A DNA stretch of 64,000 bases from Sphingomonas kaistensis (GCF_011927725.1 NZ_JAATJC010000001.1:186001-250000), one strand, 5' to 3'. Counted from the first letter of the stretch, positions 36,297-49,156 are shown. The notes: generated by a model not told the origin, from the sequence alone. Made by a program: numbers and translations.

Positions 36297-37795
36297 AGCG
36301 CCCTCATCAGGTTCACCAGGTCCTGCTTTTCCTGCTCCGAATAGCCGATGGTGTAGCGGCGGTCGTAATAGTCGATCACACCAAGGAGATCGCGCGCGCT
36401 GCCGTTGGAGAAGTAGGGTGCGCGCGCGGACAGGCCGCGCATCGTCTGCAAGGTGATCCGCCCGACGTCGGCGCAGCGCCCGGTGGTCAGCGCATAGCCG
36501 GGATCGCTGGTCAGGATCGTCCGCCCGTAATGCGGGTGCGGCTTGCCGAGGCAGGTGACGCGGAACAGCGGCAGGTGCGGCGCCGGATCGGCGAACGGCT
36601 GGTTTGTCGTTCCGAGGTCGACCTGCCCCGGTGCGACGTCCATCCCCATGTACGACATGTTGTGGCAGAACACGCAGCTGTTGCGGACCGGATTGCCGAA
36701 ACCGATCGGTGAATTGATCCCGGCGGTATCGCTGATGAGGAAGGTCTTCTCGCGGAAGACCCGAGCGCCGCGCGCGACCGACTCGCGGAACTTGCGGACC
36801 TCCGGCGCCCACTTCGCCCTGGTCGCTTCGGGCGCTTTTTCCCACGCCTCGAACTCGCTCCACACCGGCGCGCCGCCGTCGCTGCCGAGCCGGCCGGGCT
36901 GCGACACCTGAAGCGTGCGCGGCCCGCCGATCGCGCCATCCGCATCGACCGCGCCGCCCGTCCGGTCCTGCTGTTGAGCGACATAGAGCCGCCGCTCGAA
37001 GTCGAGGATGCGCGCAATGTCCTGCGCGTCCATGTCCTTCAGGAAACCAAGGTGGGCGCTTGCCGCGTCGCGCATCTGCGCGGCAAGGGTCGGCACCCGG
37101 CCATCGGCCATCAGATTGCCGCTGACCGGCTTGCCGGTTTCCGGATCGACCTGCAGCGGCATTCCGGCCTTGGGGTCGTAAGCGAAGCCCATCGCCTCGA
37201 TATATTTGAAGTTGGCGACCGGGCGCGGGCGGCGGAACACCGACAGCATCGGCGTGGCCGAGGTCAGGCCGTAACGCGGGTCCGTGTTGCAGGTCGACGG
37301 GTCGCGCACGACCTCGATCCGGAAGTCGGGCTTGATCGGCTTTCCGCCAAGGTCTCGCGGCGGCCAGTGGCGGGCGATCCGGATCAGACCGTGGTCGATC
37401 AGCAGCGAATGCGAGGCGCGCTCGGCCTGCGGCAGGCTGGGGCAATTGGAGCCGTCGCTTGCCGCGAACAGGGGATCGCTGGCGCCGTTGCGGTCCCACT
37501 GCCGGCGCGCGGATTCGGCCGACAGGCTCATTGCGTCGGCCGGCTGGTGGCAGGTCACGCAGGCGCGGCCGTTGGGCCCGCTGGCGGTGAAAAAGGGATG
37601 CCCCTTGGTGTCGAGTGGCCCGCCGTCGAGGAGCAGCCGCAGGGTACCGTTGGCGTTCTGATAATCGAGCGTCGCAGGAAAGGTCCGGCCCTCGCCCGGA
37701 TTCCACCAGCGGTCCGGCTCCTGCCGGATCTGGGCTACGCCCACCGCCCCCGCGAACAGGGTGGCGGCCGCAGCCAGCAGCCCTCTTGCGATCAT
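36293..37795 (-). CDS. Di-heme cytochrome c protein, peroxidase-like
   Basis: 500 residues with a signal peptide (MIARGLLAAAATLFAGAVGVAQ). Two c-type heme sites are clear: CVTCH (C79-C82-H83) and CVFCH (C374-C377-H378), a spacing larger than in simple bacterial cytochrome c peroxidases (about 330 residues). TTGRCADVGRITLQTMRGLSARAPYFSNGSARDL near the end matches the C-terminal signature of the MauG/CcpA peroxidase superfamily. It is periplasmic; it may oxidise or transfer electrons to an unknown partner. Placed between an ACS-type transporter and the OmpA-like protein, with 4-bp overlaps on both sides. Confidence 0.75.
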   Translation of the reverse strand: MIARGLLAAAATLFAGAVGVAQIRQEPDRWWNPGEGRTFPATLDYQNANGTLRLLLDGGPLDTKGHPFFTASGPNGRACVTCHQPADAMSLSAESARRQWDRNGASDPLFAASDGSNCPSLPQAERASHSLLIDHGLIRIARHWPPRDLGGKPIKPDFRIEVVRDPSTCNTDPRYGLTSATPMLSVFRRPRPVANFKYIEAMGFAYDPKAGMPLQVDPETGKPVSGNLMADGRVPTLAAQMRDAASAHLGFLKDMDAQDIARILDFERRLYVAQQQDRTGGAVDADGAIGGPRTLQVSQPGRLGSDGGAPVWSEFEAWEKAPEATRAKWAPEVRKFRESVARGARVFREKTFLISDTAGINSPIGFGNPVRNSCVFCHNMSYMGMDVAPGQVDLGTTNQPFADPAPHLPLFRVTCLGKPHPHYGRTILTSDPGYALTTGRCADVGRITLQTMRGLSARAPYFSNGSARDLLGVIDYYDRRYTIGYSEQEKQDLVNLMRAL

Positions 37796-39063
37796 CGTGC
37801 CGCCTCCCGCGCGAGTGCAAGGCGGCGCAGCGGCAGGACCAGCGCCGCGCCCGCAATGGTGATGAGCGACAGCGCATAGACCGGCACCGCGACGCTGCCG
37901 GTGGTGGCGACGCTCCACCCGATCAGGATCGGCGCCACGGTGCTGCTGAGGTTGCCGCACAGGTTGATCGCCGCAATCGCGCCGGGATTGCGGGCGCCGA
38001 CGTAGCGGGTCGGGATCGACCAGAAGACCGACTGCGCTCCGCCGAGGCCGAACCCGGCGATGACCAGCGCGAGCAGCGCCAGCGGACCGTTCGACAGAAT
38101 CGCCGCCGCCGTCAGCATGGCCGCGGCCGCCACCACCATCGGCCAGCCGAGGTGACCGTAACGCTCACCCGTGCGGTCCGAATGCCGGGCGTTGACCACC
38201 ATCCCGGTGCCGATCGCGATCCACGGCAGCGCGCTCAGCACGCCGACCTGCAATGGATCGGCGACGCCCAGCGACTTGATGGCGATCGGCAGCCAGAAGA
38301 TGATCGCGTTGGCGCCGGTGATGAGGACGAACCAGACCCCCGCTGCAAGCCACAGGATCGGATCGCGCAGCGCTTCGGACAGGCTGGCGTTGGTGCGCAC
38401 GGTGCTGGTCCGGTCGGCGGCGATCGCATCCTCGATCGCGCGGCGCTCGTCCGGTTTCAGCCAGCGCGCGTCGGCTGGCCGGTCGACGAACAGGAACAAA
38501 GCGGCGATGCCCGCCAGCACGGTGATCCCGCCCTCCACCGCGAACATCAGGCGCCACGAAGCGAGGCCGCCGATCTCCAGCTTCATCAGCGCCCCGCACA
38601 ACGGACCGCCGATGATCACCGAGATGGGGATGGCCAACAGCGTCCCGGCAATGGCCCGCGCCCGGTAACGCTGCGGAAGCCACTGGCTGACGTACCATAC
38701 GACGCCCGGCGCGAAGCCGCTTTCGAACACGCCGAGCAAAAAGCGCAGGACGTAGAAATGGGTCGGCGTCTGCAGCGCGGCCATGGCGGTCGCGACCAGG
38801 CCCCAGCCGATCACGCTGCCAGCGATCCACCGCCGCGGGCCGATCCGCTTCAGCACCTCGGCGCTGGGCAACTGGAACAGCAGGTAGCCGACGAAGAAAA
38901 TGCCGACGCCGAAGCCGTAGGCCTTGGGGTCGAGACCAATGTCGGCGTTCATTTGAAGCGCCGCGAAGCTGACGTTGACGCGGTCGAGCGAGCTCAGGAT
39001 GATGCCAACGGTGAGCGGCGCCACCACCCGCGCCATCACCTTCCTGTACAGGCCAAGGTCCAC
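37792..39063 (-). CDS. MFS transporter, anion:cation symporter (ACS) type
   Basis: 423 residues and about 12 helices. The signature of ACS-family organic-anion symporters is present: SSLDRVNVSFAALQMNADIGLDPKAYGFGVGIFFVGYLLFQLPSAEVLKRIGPRRWI, and VWYVSQWLPQRYRARAIA. Such proteins import carboxylates such as phthalate, hydroxyphenylacetate or galactonate with H+. The GTG start has GGAGG 6 bases upstream. It is the first gene of an operon with the di-heme cytochrome and the OmpA-like protein, and is divergent from the second P450. Confidence 0.85.
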   Translation of the reverse strand: MDLGLYRKVMARVVAPLTVGIILSSLDRVNVSFAALQMNADIGLDPKAYGFGVGIFFVGYLLFQLPSAEVLKRIGPRRWIAGSVIGWGLVATAMAALQTPTHFYVLRFLLGVFESGFAPGVVWYVSQWLPQRYRARAIAGTLLAIPISVIIGGPLCGALMKLEIGGLASWRLMFAVEGGITVLAGIAALFLFVDRPADARWLKPDERRAIEDAIAADRTSTVRTNASLSEALRDPILWLAAGVWFVLITGANAIIFWLPIAIKSLGVADPLQVGVLSALPWIAIGTGMVVNARHSDRTGERYGHLGWPMVVAAAAMLTAAAILSNGPLALLALVIAGFGLGGAQSVFWSIPTRYVGARNPGAIAAINLCGNLSSTVAPILIGWSVATTGSVAVPVYALSLITIAGAALVLPLRRLALAREAAR

Positions 39064-39149
39064 GTCGTTCCTCCAGCCGAAATGCTATGCACCAGAGCAA
39101 TTATGTGTCAACGCCGATTGTCTGGCTTTTCAACGATTAGGCCCCAGTT

Positions 39150-40325
39150 ATGCAGGAATATGATCCGCTCGCCCCGGAGTCGTTCGACACCCCGCACGAG
39201 GTGTTCGCCGACCTCCGCGCGCGCTGCCCCGTGGCCCGCAGCGAGGCGTTCGGCGGGTTCTGGATCGCCACCCGACACGCCGACGTGAAGCATATCCTCG
39301 ACCACCCGGAGCAATTCACCACCACCGTCCGCAACGTGGTGCCCGGCGCCTCGGCGACCGGACGGCGACCGCCGCTGCACCTCGATCCGCCCGAGCACAC
39401 GCCGTACCGCCGGGCGATCGACCGCGCGCTGGGGGCCAGGCGGCTGGCGGCGATCGAGGCGCGGATCGAGACCCATGTGGGGAGCCTGCTCGACGCCTAT
39501 ATCGAGGCCGGCGGCGGCGATTTCGTCGAAGGGTTCGGAAGTCCGCTGCCCGCGCTGATCTTCGCCGACTGGTTCCACCTCGACGATGCGCAGCGCGACC
39601 TGTTGTGGCGCACCGCCAAGGCGTTCGTGAAGGCGTGGGAGGACTTCGATGTCGCCACCGTCTCGAAGACCAGCGAAGTGTTGTACGGGCTGGCGCGTGA
39701 CCTGATCGCGGCGCGCAAGGCGGACCCGCTCGACCCCGACATCGACCCGGTCAGCAGCCTGCTTGCCGCCACCGATGCGGCCGGCCAGCCCTTGCCCGAG
39801 GAGATGCTGGTCGGCTGCGTCCGGCAGATCCTGGTCGTCGGGCTGGTCGCGCCGCCGGTCTTCCTTGGCAGCGTCGCGGTGCACCTCGCTCGCCACCCCG
39901 AGCTTGCCGACGAGCTGCGCCGCCATCCCGAACAGCTCGAGAGCGCGGTCGAGGAATTCCTTCGCCTCTATACGCCCTACCGCGGCTTCGCCCGGACCAG
40001 CCGGGTGCCCACCGTCATGGGCGGGCGGGAGATCGCCGTCGGCGAACCGATCGCGCTCGCCTATGCGTCGGCCAACCGCGACGAGGCGGTGTTCGAGCAG
40101 CCGCACCAGTTCCGGATCGACCGGGCCAATGTGCGCGAGCATTTGGCGTTCGGGCGCGGCCCGCACCGCTGCGCGGGGATGGCGATGGCCCGGACCGAAT
40201 TCCGCATCGCGCTGCGCCAGTTGCTTGAACGGACGCGCTCGATCGAACTCGACGGCGAAGTTAGGATGAGCGGGATGCCCGAGGTCGGCCCGGTATTCGT
40301 CCCGCTCAAGGTGATCGCGGCCTAG
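39150..40325 (+). CDS. Cytochrome P450, paralogue with unusual I-helix
   Basis: 391 residues. The heme loop FGRGPHRCAG carries Cys341, and EEFLR (E269-R272) is the K-helix ExxR. The I-helix reads LVVGLVAPPVFLG (228-240); as in the P450 at 27919, Ala234-Pro235 takes the place of the normal acid-Thr pair. Shared stretches such as GRRPPLHLDPPEHTPYRRA and EEFLRLYTPYRGFART show close relationship. It stands alone, divergent from an ACS-type transporter and convergent with a TonB receptor, with no redox partner nearby. No good ribosome site is visible before the ATG. Substrate unknown. Confidence 0.88.
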   Translation: MQEYDPLAPESFDTPHEVFADLRARCPVARSEAFGGFWIATRHADVKHILDHPEQFTTTVRNVVPGASATGRRPPLHLDPPEHTPYRRAIDRALGARRLAAIEARIETHVGSLLDAYIEAGGGDFVEGFGSPLPALIFADWFHLDDAQRDLLWRTAKAFVKAWEDFDVATVSKTSEVLYGLARDLIAARKADPLDPDIDPVSSLLAATDAAGQPLPEEMLVGCVRQILVVGLVAPPVFLGSVAVHLARHPELADELRRHPEQLESAVEEFLRLYTPYRGFARTSRVPTVMGGREIAVGEPIALAYASANRDEAVFEQPHQFRIDRANVREHLAFGRGPHRCAGMAMARTEFRIALRQLLERTRSIELDGEVRMSGMPEVGPVFVPLKVIAA

Positions 40326-40338
40326 GGGCCTTGGGATG

Positions 40339-40369
40339 CTGGCGCGGCGAGGGGAAGCTGCCGCGCCAG
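40339..40369. terminator. Stem-loop between P450 and TonB receptor genes
   Basis: CTGGCGCGGC (40339-40348) pairs with GCCGCGCCAG (40360-40369), a perfect 10-base stem with an 11-base loop in the short gap between the two convergent stop codons. There is no T-run; it may end transcription on both strands. Confidence 0.6.
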
Positions 40370-40376
40370 ACCCCGC

Positions 40377-42725
40377 TCAGATCCGGAAGCGGGCCGTCGC
40401 GTAGATTTCACGCGGGGCCGCCGGGATCGCGACATATTCGCCGGTCGGAGCCAGCGTTCCCTTGTAGTAATTGTAGCGCTTGTCGGTGAGGTTGGTGCCC
40501 TCGACCGACAGCTCCAGCCCCTCGATGAAGCTGGGCTCGAACGATACCCGCGCGCCCAGCAGCGTATATTTCTCCTGGAACGAGGTCGGGTCGGCGGCGG
40601 TCAGGAATTGCGAGCCCTTGTGCGACAGGTCGCCGCGCAGGGTGAGGTCGCCGGCGCCGGTCCGCACCCGGTAGGAAGCGCCGGCATTGACCGACCAGTT
40701 GGGGATCTGGGGGACCCGGTCGCCCAGCCTGAACCCGCTCGACAGGGCGGAAGCCGACAGCGTGTCGAGCTTCGCGTCGACATGGCCGACCCCGAGGTTG
40801 AGGTCGAGCCCGGCCAGCGGCCGCGCCACCAGTTCCGCCTCGAACCCCTTGATGTTCGACCCGCCCGCATTGCGGGTGGTTCGGATGTTGGCGTTGGTGA
40901 CCGGATCGACCGACTGCACCGTTAGCTGGATGTTGCGGTACTTGGAGTAGAAGCCGGCGATGTTGAACGTCAGCCGGTTGTCGAACCAGCTGGTCTTCGC
41001 GCCCGCTTCGTAGCTGGTCAGCTTCTCGGGCTCGTAGCGCGGCGTCGGGGGCGATGCGACGGTGGACGCGCCGAAGCCGCCCGATTTGAAGCCCTTGGAA
41101 TAGCTGGTGTAGAACAAGAGGTCGCGGTTGGGCTTGAACTCGAGCGCGAGGCGCGGGGTGAAGCTGTTCCACTTGGCGCTTGCGGTCGAGAAGGGCACCA
41201 CGATCTGCCCGTTCTGCGGCCGCCGAACCGAGGTCGAATAATCCTTCTTGTCGCGATTGATGCGGGCACCGACGGTGACGCCAAGCTGGTCGGTCAGCTT
41301 CAGCGTATTCTGCGTGAACAGCGCATAGCTGGTCGCCTCCAGCCCGAAGGTGGTGAAGGTGTTGCCGGCGTCGGCCGCGATCGGGGTCTGGCCCGCCGCG
41401 ATCAGCGCTTCGTAGATGCCTTCGAACGAACGGGTGAAGACGCTGCTGTCGCCCTTTTCGCGGAAGGCATAGGCGCCGACCAGGAAGTTGAGGCGGTCGC
41501 CCAGCGCGGTGCCGCCGAGCTGGAATTCCTGGCTATACTGGTTCTGCTTCAGCGCGGTGCGCGACTGCTGAAGCACGTAGGGCACCTGGTCGCCGTCGAC
41601 CTCGATCAGGGCGTCGATGGTCCGCCATGCGCTGATCGAGCGGAAGGTGACGGTGTCCGACAGGCGCACGTTGACGACCCCGGACACGCCGCCGATGTCG
41701 CTGTCGTCCTGCTGCGGCTGCAAGGCATAGACGCGGTAGGGATCGGGCGCTTCCCAGCGGGCGTCGTAGATCGATCCCGCGGGGAGGCCGAGCTGTCCGT
41801 TCACGAACGGCGCGGCAATGGTGTTGAAGCGCGCGATCTTGGCCACGGTGGCCCCGGTCGGCACGAAATCGATCAGATAGCCCGACGGCGGTTTCTGGCG
41901 CTGGCGGGTGTAATCGCCGGCGACCTTGACGTCGATCGCGTCGTTGACCCGCGCCTTGATCGCGCCGCGCAGGATCACCCGGCCCTCGCTGGCGTAGCGC
42001 TGGTTGTCGAGCAGGCGGCGGCCATAGCCGGCGCTGTCGAGCCGCGAGACGGAGAGCTTGAGGCCGAGCCGGTCCTCGATCAGCGGCGTGTTGACGAGAC
42101 CGGTCAGGTCGAACCGGCCGTAGCTTCCGGCGCGCGCCTTCACGAGGCCGCTGAAATCGCCGGTCAGCCGGGGTTCGGTGGTGATGACGTTGATCGCGCC
42201 GCCGATGGTGTTGCGGCCGTAAAGCGTGCCCTGCGGGCCCTTCAGCACCTCGACCCGCTCGACGTCCTCGAGGCTGAGCAGCCCGCCGACGCTGCGCGCG
42301 ATGTAGACGTCGTCGACATAGACGCCGATGCCGGGATCGGTCGGGAACTGGAAGTCGCCGGTTCCGACGCCGCGGATATAGCCGGCAAAGGCCGACCCGC
42401 CGCCGGCCGGGCGATTGGTCGGGTGCAGCTCGAGGTTTGGCGCGAAATTGCTGACGTCGCCAAGGTTGTCGATCCCGCGCGCCTCCAGCGCGACGTTGGA
42501 CAGGGCGGTGACCGACACCGGCGCGTCCTGCAGCCGCTGGGTGCGGCGCTGCGCGGTGACGACAATGTCCTCGACACCCGTTTCCGCGACCTGCGCTTCG
42601 GTGGTTTCCTGCGCGGTCTCGGTGCTCGACGGCACCGGACCAGCTTGGGCCGAGGCCGGCGCGGCCAGCAGCAGCGCGAGCGGCGACACCGTCGCGCTCA
42701 GGACGACGAGCCGGAAGCTCCCCAT
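40377..42725 (-). CDS. TonB-dependent outer-membrane receptor
   Basis: 782 residues. The signal peptide ends near APASAQA; the plug begins EDIVVTAQRRTQRLQDAPVSVTALS, and VERVEVLKGPQGTLYGRNTIGGAINVIT is the classic plug motif. The barrel ends IYATARFRI. The group is common in sphingomonads and takes up iron chelates or organic molecules; the latter fits this setting. GGAGGAG precedes the ATG by 9 bases. It lies just downstream of an aromatic-acid MFS gene on the same strand. Confidence 0.9.
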   Translation of the reverse strand: MGSFRLVVLSATVSPLALLLAAPASAQAGPVPSSTETAQETTEAQVAETGVEDIVVTAQRRTQRLQDAPVSVTALSNVALEARGIDNLGDVSNFAPNLELHPTNRPAGGGSAFAGYIRGVGTGDFQFPTDPGIGVYVDDVYIARSVGGLLSLEDVERVEVLKGPQGTLYGRNTIGGAINVITTEPRLTGDFSGLVKARAGSYGRFDLTGLVNTPLIEDRLGLKLSVSRLDSAGYGRRLLDNQRYASEGRVILRGAIKARVNDAIDVKVAGDYTRQRQKPPSGYLIDFVPTGATVAKIARFNTIAAPFVNGQLGLPAGSIYDARWEAPDPYRVYALQPQQDDSDIGGVSGVVNVRLSDTVTFRSISAWRTIDALIEVDGDQVPYVLQQSRTALKQNQYSQEFQLGGTALGDRLNFLVGAYAFREKGDSSVFTRSFEGIYEALIAAGQTPIAADAGNTFTTFGLEATSYALFTQNTLKLTDQLGVTVGARINRDKKDYSTSVRRPQNGQIVVPFSTASAKWNSFTPRLALEFKPNRDLLFYTSYSKGFKSGGFGASTVASPPTPRYEPEKLTSYEAGAKTSWFDNRLTFNIAGFYSKYRNIQLTVQSVDPVTNANIRTTRNAGGSNIKGFEAELVARPLAGLDLNLGVGHVDAKLDTLSASALSSGFRLGDRVPQIPNWSVNAGASYRVRTGAGDLTLRGDLSHKGSQFLTAADPTSFQEKYTLLGARVSFEPSFIEGLELSVEGTNLTDKRYNYYKGTLAPTGEYVAIPAAPREIYATARFRI

Positions 42726-42776
42726 GGCTTATCTCTCCTCCAAAGCCGCGGGCGAAACTGACCCACCGCCAGTCAA

Positions 42777-42809
42777 TGGCTATGAAGCAAAGCTATTATT
42801 GTCAACAAT
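42777..42809 (-). promoter_or_regulatory. Candidate promoter with dyad upstream of TonB receptor
   Basis: On the minus strand TTGACA (42805-42800) is followed 17 bases later by a weak TAGCCA (42782-42777). The -35 lies inside the dyad ATTGTCAACAAT (42798-42809). A related TTGACA..ATAAT..GC stretch occurs near 39100. Confidence 0.35.
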
Positions 42810-42832
42810 CGGTGATCCCGAAAGTTGGCTTA

Positions 42833-44155
42833 TCAGACCGGTTGAGTGGCCGCCGCGCTTTTCTGCCGCAGGAACATCAGCGCCGCCGCAGCGATCAACG
42901 AACCCGCGCTCATCAGGATGGCGACGGTCTGCAGCCCCTGGCCGGCCGCGAACAGCAGACCGGCCAGCGCCGGTGCAAGCGCCGATCCGCCGCGGCCGAT
43001 GCCGATCACGAAGCCGGTCGCGGTTGCCCGCACCGCGGTCGGGAAGCTTTGCGCGATCAGCGCATAGAGCCCGACCACGCCGGCGTTGGTGGCAAAGCCC
43101 GCGCAGGCCGCAACCAGCGACAGCCCGGCAAGGTCGCTCTGGCCGCCGCCGAACAGGATCACCAGCGCGGTCGACAGCAGCATCGCGGTGATGGTCAGCG
43201 CCAGCAGCCGGACCTTGCCGGTCAGCAATCCCAGGATCAGCGATCCGGTGGCGCCGCCGACGCTTGCCCACACCAGCACCCCGGCGGCCTGCGGCGGCGG
43301 GAAGCCCATGTCGACCACGATCTTCGGGATCCACTTGAGGATGAAATAGAAGGTCATGATGTGGGTGAGGTAGGCGAGCGTCAGGACGATCGTCGTGCGG
43401 ATCAGCGCGGGCGAGAAGAGGTTGACGACCGGCGCCCGCGAGCGGACCTCGCCCGCTTCGGGTTCGACCAGCGCCTCGACCGGGGCATGGCCCATCCGGC
43501 GCAGGGTGTGGTTGACGCGCTCCAGCGTGTCGGGCCGGCGGCGGGTCATCTGGAAGGCGACCGATTCCGGCGCGCGCCACAGCACCAGCGGGATGAACAG
43601 CGCGCTGCAGACCGCGCCGAACACGAACACCGCGCGCCAGTCGTAATGGGCGAGCAGGATTGCCGAGATCGAGCCGCCGATGATGGTGCCGACGGGATAG
43701 CCCGCCGCCATCAGCACCACCGCGAGCGAACGGCGCTTCTCGTTCGCCGCCTCGGCAACCGCCGCATTGGTCGCGGCCAGCATGCCGCCGATCCCGAGGC
43801 CGGTCAGAACCCGCCACAGCGACAGCGTGACGACATCGTGGGAGGTGGCGGCACCCAGCATGCCGACCGTCATCAGGCCAAGGCATCCGAGGATGGTGGT
43901 CCGCCGCCCGACCTTGTCGGCCATGCCGCCCAGCAGCAGCGATCCGATCGCCATGCCGATCAGCTCCATCGACAGCACGAAGCCGAGCGCGGCGCGGTCG
44001 ATGCCCCAATCCGCCGCGATCCCTGGCGACGCGAAGCTGATCGACAGCACGTCGAACCCGTCCAGCGCGTTCAGGCCGACCATGATCGCCACGATGCCCC
44101 ACTGGGCACGGGTCATCGGCTCCCGGTTGATGATGACGCGCGGATCCTGACTCAT
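42833..44155 (-). CDS. Aromatic acid:H+ symporter (AAHS family MFS)
   Basis: 440 residues from the ATG at 44155; 12 helices. The AAHS signature is clear: VGLNALDGFDVLSISFASPGIAADWGIDRAALGFVLSMELIGMAIGSLLLGGMADKVGRR (the DGFD motif in helix 1 and DKVGRR loop 2-3). Relatives such as PcaK and VanK import 4-hydroxybenzoate, protocatechuate and vanillate. Near the lig genes, uptake of one of these acids is the likely job. GGGAGGGG lies about 11 bases upstream; a TTG four codons earlier is possible. It may be co-transcribed with the TonB receptor downstream, although that gene has its own promoter candidate. Confidence 0.85.
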   Translation of the reverse strand: MSQDPRVIINREPMTRAQWGIVAIMVGLNALDGFDVLSISFASPGIAADWGIDRAALGFVLSMELIGMAIGSLLLGGMADKVGRRTTILGCLGLMTVGMLGAATSHDVVTLSLWRVLTGLGIGGMLAATNAAVAEAANEKRRSLAVVLMAAGYPVGTIIGGSISAILLAHYDWRAVFVFGAVCSALFIPLVLWRAPESVAFQMTRRRPDTLERVNHTLRRMGHAPVEALVEPEAGEVRSRAPVVNLFSPALIRTTIVLTLAYLTHIMTFYFILKWIPKIVVDMGFPPPQAAGVLVWASVGGATGSLILGLLTGKVRLLALTITAMLLSTALVILFGGGQSDLAGLSLVAACAGFATNAGVVGLYALIAQSFPTAVRATATGFVIGIGRGGSALAPALAGLLFAAGQGLQTVAILMSAGSLIAAAALMFLRQKSAAATQPV

Positions 44156-44301
44156 GGCGTTGCCCAACCCCTCCCAAGGCTTTGTTATAAGCCACAACAT
44201 AGCCACCATTTCGCGCCACCTACAATGGCTTGCGCGCAGGCGGCGATCCGCCCTACCCAGCGCGTCGTTTGCCTCACCTACGATCTACCAGCGGAGAATC
44301 G

Positions 44302-45392
44302 ATGACCAAGCCGCCGTTCCGTGCCGACCATGTCGGAAGCTTCCTCCGCCCCAAGCCACTGATCGAGGCGCGCGCGGCGCATCGTGACGGCACCATCGAC
44401 GCCGCCCGGCTGCGCGAAGTGGAGGACGAGGCGATCCGCGACGTGGTGGCGATGCAGGAAGGGCTCGGCCTCCAGTCGATCACCGACGGGGAGTTCCGCC
44501 GCACCTATTTCCACACCGACTTCCTGCTCCAGCTCGACGGCGTCGACGAGGCCGGCGGAACGCAGGTCAAGTTCCACCAGCATGGCGGCAAGGAGCTCGC
44601 CTATGCCCCGCCGGTGATGAAGATCACCGGGCCGATCCGCCACGTCGCCGACATCCAGCGCGCCGATTATGAGTTCCTCGCGTCCTGCACGACCCGCACG
44701 CCCAAGGTCACCATCCCCTCGCCGACCATGCTGCACTTCCGCGGCGGGCGCGACGCGATCGACGCCGAGGCTTATCCCGACCTCGAGGATTTCTACACCG
44801 ACCTCGCCGCCGCCTATCGCGCCGAGATCGCGAGCCTCGCCGACGCCGGCTGTCGCTACCTCCAGCTCGACGACACCAACCTCGCCTATCTGTGCGACGA
44901 CACCCAGCGCGAGAATGCCCGGAAGCGCGGCATGGACCCCGACGAACTGCCGCGGCTCTACGCCCGGCTGATCAACGACAGCATCCGCGACCGGCCCGAC
45001 AATATGGTGGTTGGAGTCCACCTGTGCCGCGGCAACTATCGCTCGTCGTGGGCGGCGGAAGGCGGTTACGAGCCGGTCGCCGAAGTGCTGTTCAACGAGC
45101 TGGAGATCGACAGCTACTTCCTCGAATATGACGATCCCCGCTCGGGCGACTTCGCGCCGCTGCGCTTCCTGCCCAAGGGCAAGACGGTGGTGCTGGGCCT
45201 CGTCACCACCAAGCTTGGGGAGCTGGAGCAGCCGGATGACATCCGCCGCCGGATCGACGAAGCGGCGAAGTTCGCCCCCCTCGACCAGCTGGCGCTGTCG
45301 CCGCAATGCGGCTTCTCCTCGACCGTCCACGGCAACGACATCGAGGTCGAGCAGCAGGCGGCCAAGATGAAGCTGGTGATCGACGTCGCGGA

Positions 45393-45414
<22 letters not shown>
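44302..45414 (+). CDS. MetE-like (cobalamin-independent methionine synthase C-domain) methyltransferase
   Basis: 370 residues, matching the stand-alone C-terminal barrel of MetE (YxjG type). The Zn-binding residues are probably the His and Cys of GVHLCRGN and the Cys of LSPQCGF, with an acidic ligand in ELEIDSYFLEYDD. The start FRADHVGSFLRPKPLIEARAAHRDG is characteristic. It probably moves a methyl group from 5-methyl-THF or another donor to a thiol such as homocysteine. Given LigM making methyl-THF, it may consume the demethylation product. GGAG lies 6 bases before the ATG. It is divergent from the aromatic-acid transporter and overlaps the convergent MFS gene by 22 bases. Confidence 0.8.
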
Positions 45415-48484
<3,070 letters not shown>

Positions 48485-48492
<8 letters not shown>

Positions 48493-49156
48493 AGGTGAGG
48501 CCCATCGCCTGCAACTTGCCCCGCATGTCGTAGATGTCGAGCCCGAGCTCGCCCGCCGCCAGCCGCTTGCGCTTGTCCTCCTCGGCCGCCTCGCGTGCCT
48601 GGGCCTTTTTCAGCACGTCGGCGGCATCGGCGCGCTTGACCACGCACACCCCGTCGTCGTCGGCGACGATCACGTCCCCCGCCTCGATCGCCGCCCCGGC
48701 GCAGACGATCGGCACGTTGACCGACCCCAGCGTCGCCTTGACGGTCCCTTGCGCGAACACCGCCCGCGACCACACCGGAAAGCCCATCTGCGTCAGGTCG
48801 CGGACGTCGCGCACACCGGCGTCGATCACCAGTCCGCGGCACCCCCGCGCCATCGCGCTGGTGGCGAGAAGATCGCCGAAATAGCCGTCGACGCACGGCG
48901 AGGTCGGCGCGAGCACCAGGATGTCGCCCTCGCCCAATTGCTCGATCGCGACATGAACCATCCAATTGTCGCCGGGCGGCGCGGAGATCGTCACCGCGCT
49001 GCCGGCGATCCGCGCACCGGGATAGATTGGCCGCAGCTGGTGGCCGAGCAGCCCGGTCCGCCCCTGCGCTTCATGCACCGTGGCGACGCCGGCGGCGCCC
49101 AGCCCGTCGATCACGTCAGCGGCTGCCCGGTCGATGTTCTGGACGACGACTGCCAT
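48485..49156 (-). CDS. ligK: 4-Carboxy-4-hydroxy-2-oxoadipate (CHA/HMG) aldolase
   Basis: 223 residues, like other HMG/CHA aldolases. The metal-dependent active-site segment is [33 protein letters not shown], with the Arg-Asp pair typical of the RraA-like fold, and [20 protein letters not shown] is also family-typical. It splits CHA, the LigJ product, to pyruvate and oxaloacetate; the enzyme often also decarboxylates oxaloacetate. GAGGAG stands about 7 bases before the ATG. First gene of its operon and divergent from the LysR regulator. Confidence 0.92.

Noticed and set aside
39082..39111. TTGACA/TAGCAT promoter for the ACS transporter
   Set aside because: The predicted transcript start would fall on the ribosome binding site; spacing is also 18 bases, so the pair is not convincing.
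44156..44301. Riboswitch or attenuator ahead of the MetE-like gene
   Set aside because: Only a short GGCTT/AAGCC hairpin (44178-44193) is visible; no SAM or cobalamin riboswitch features were recognised.
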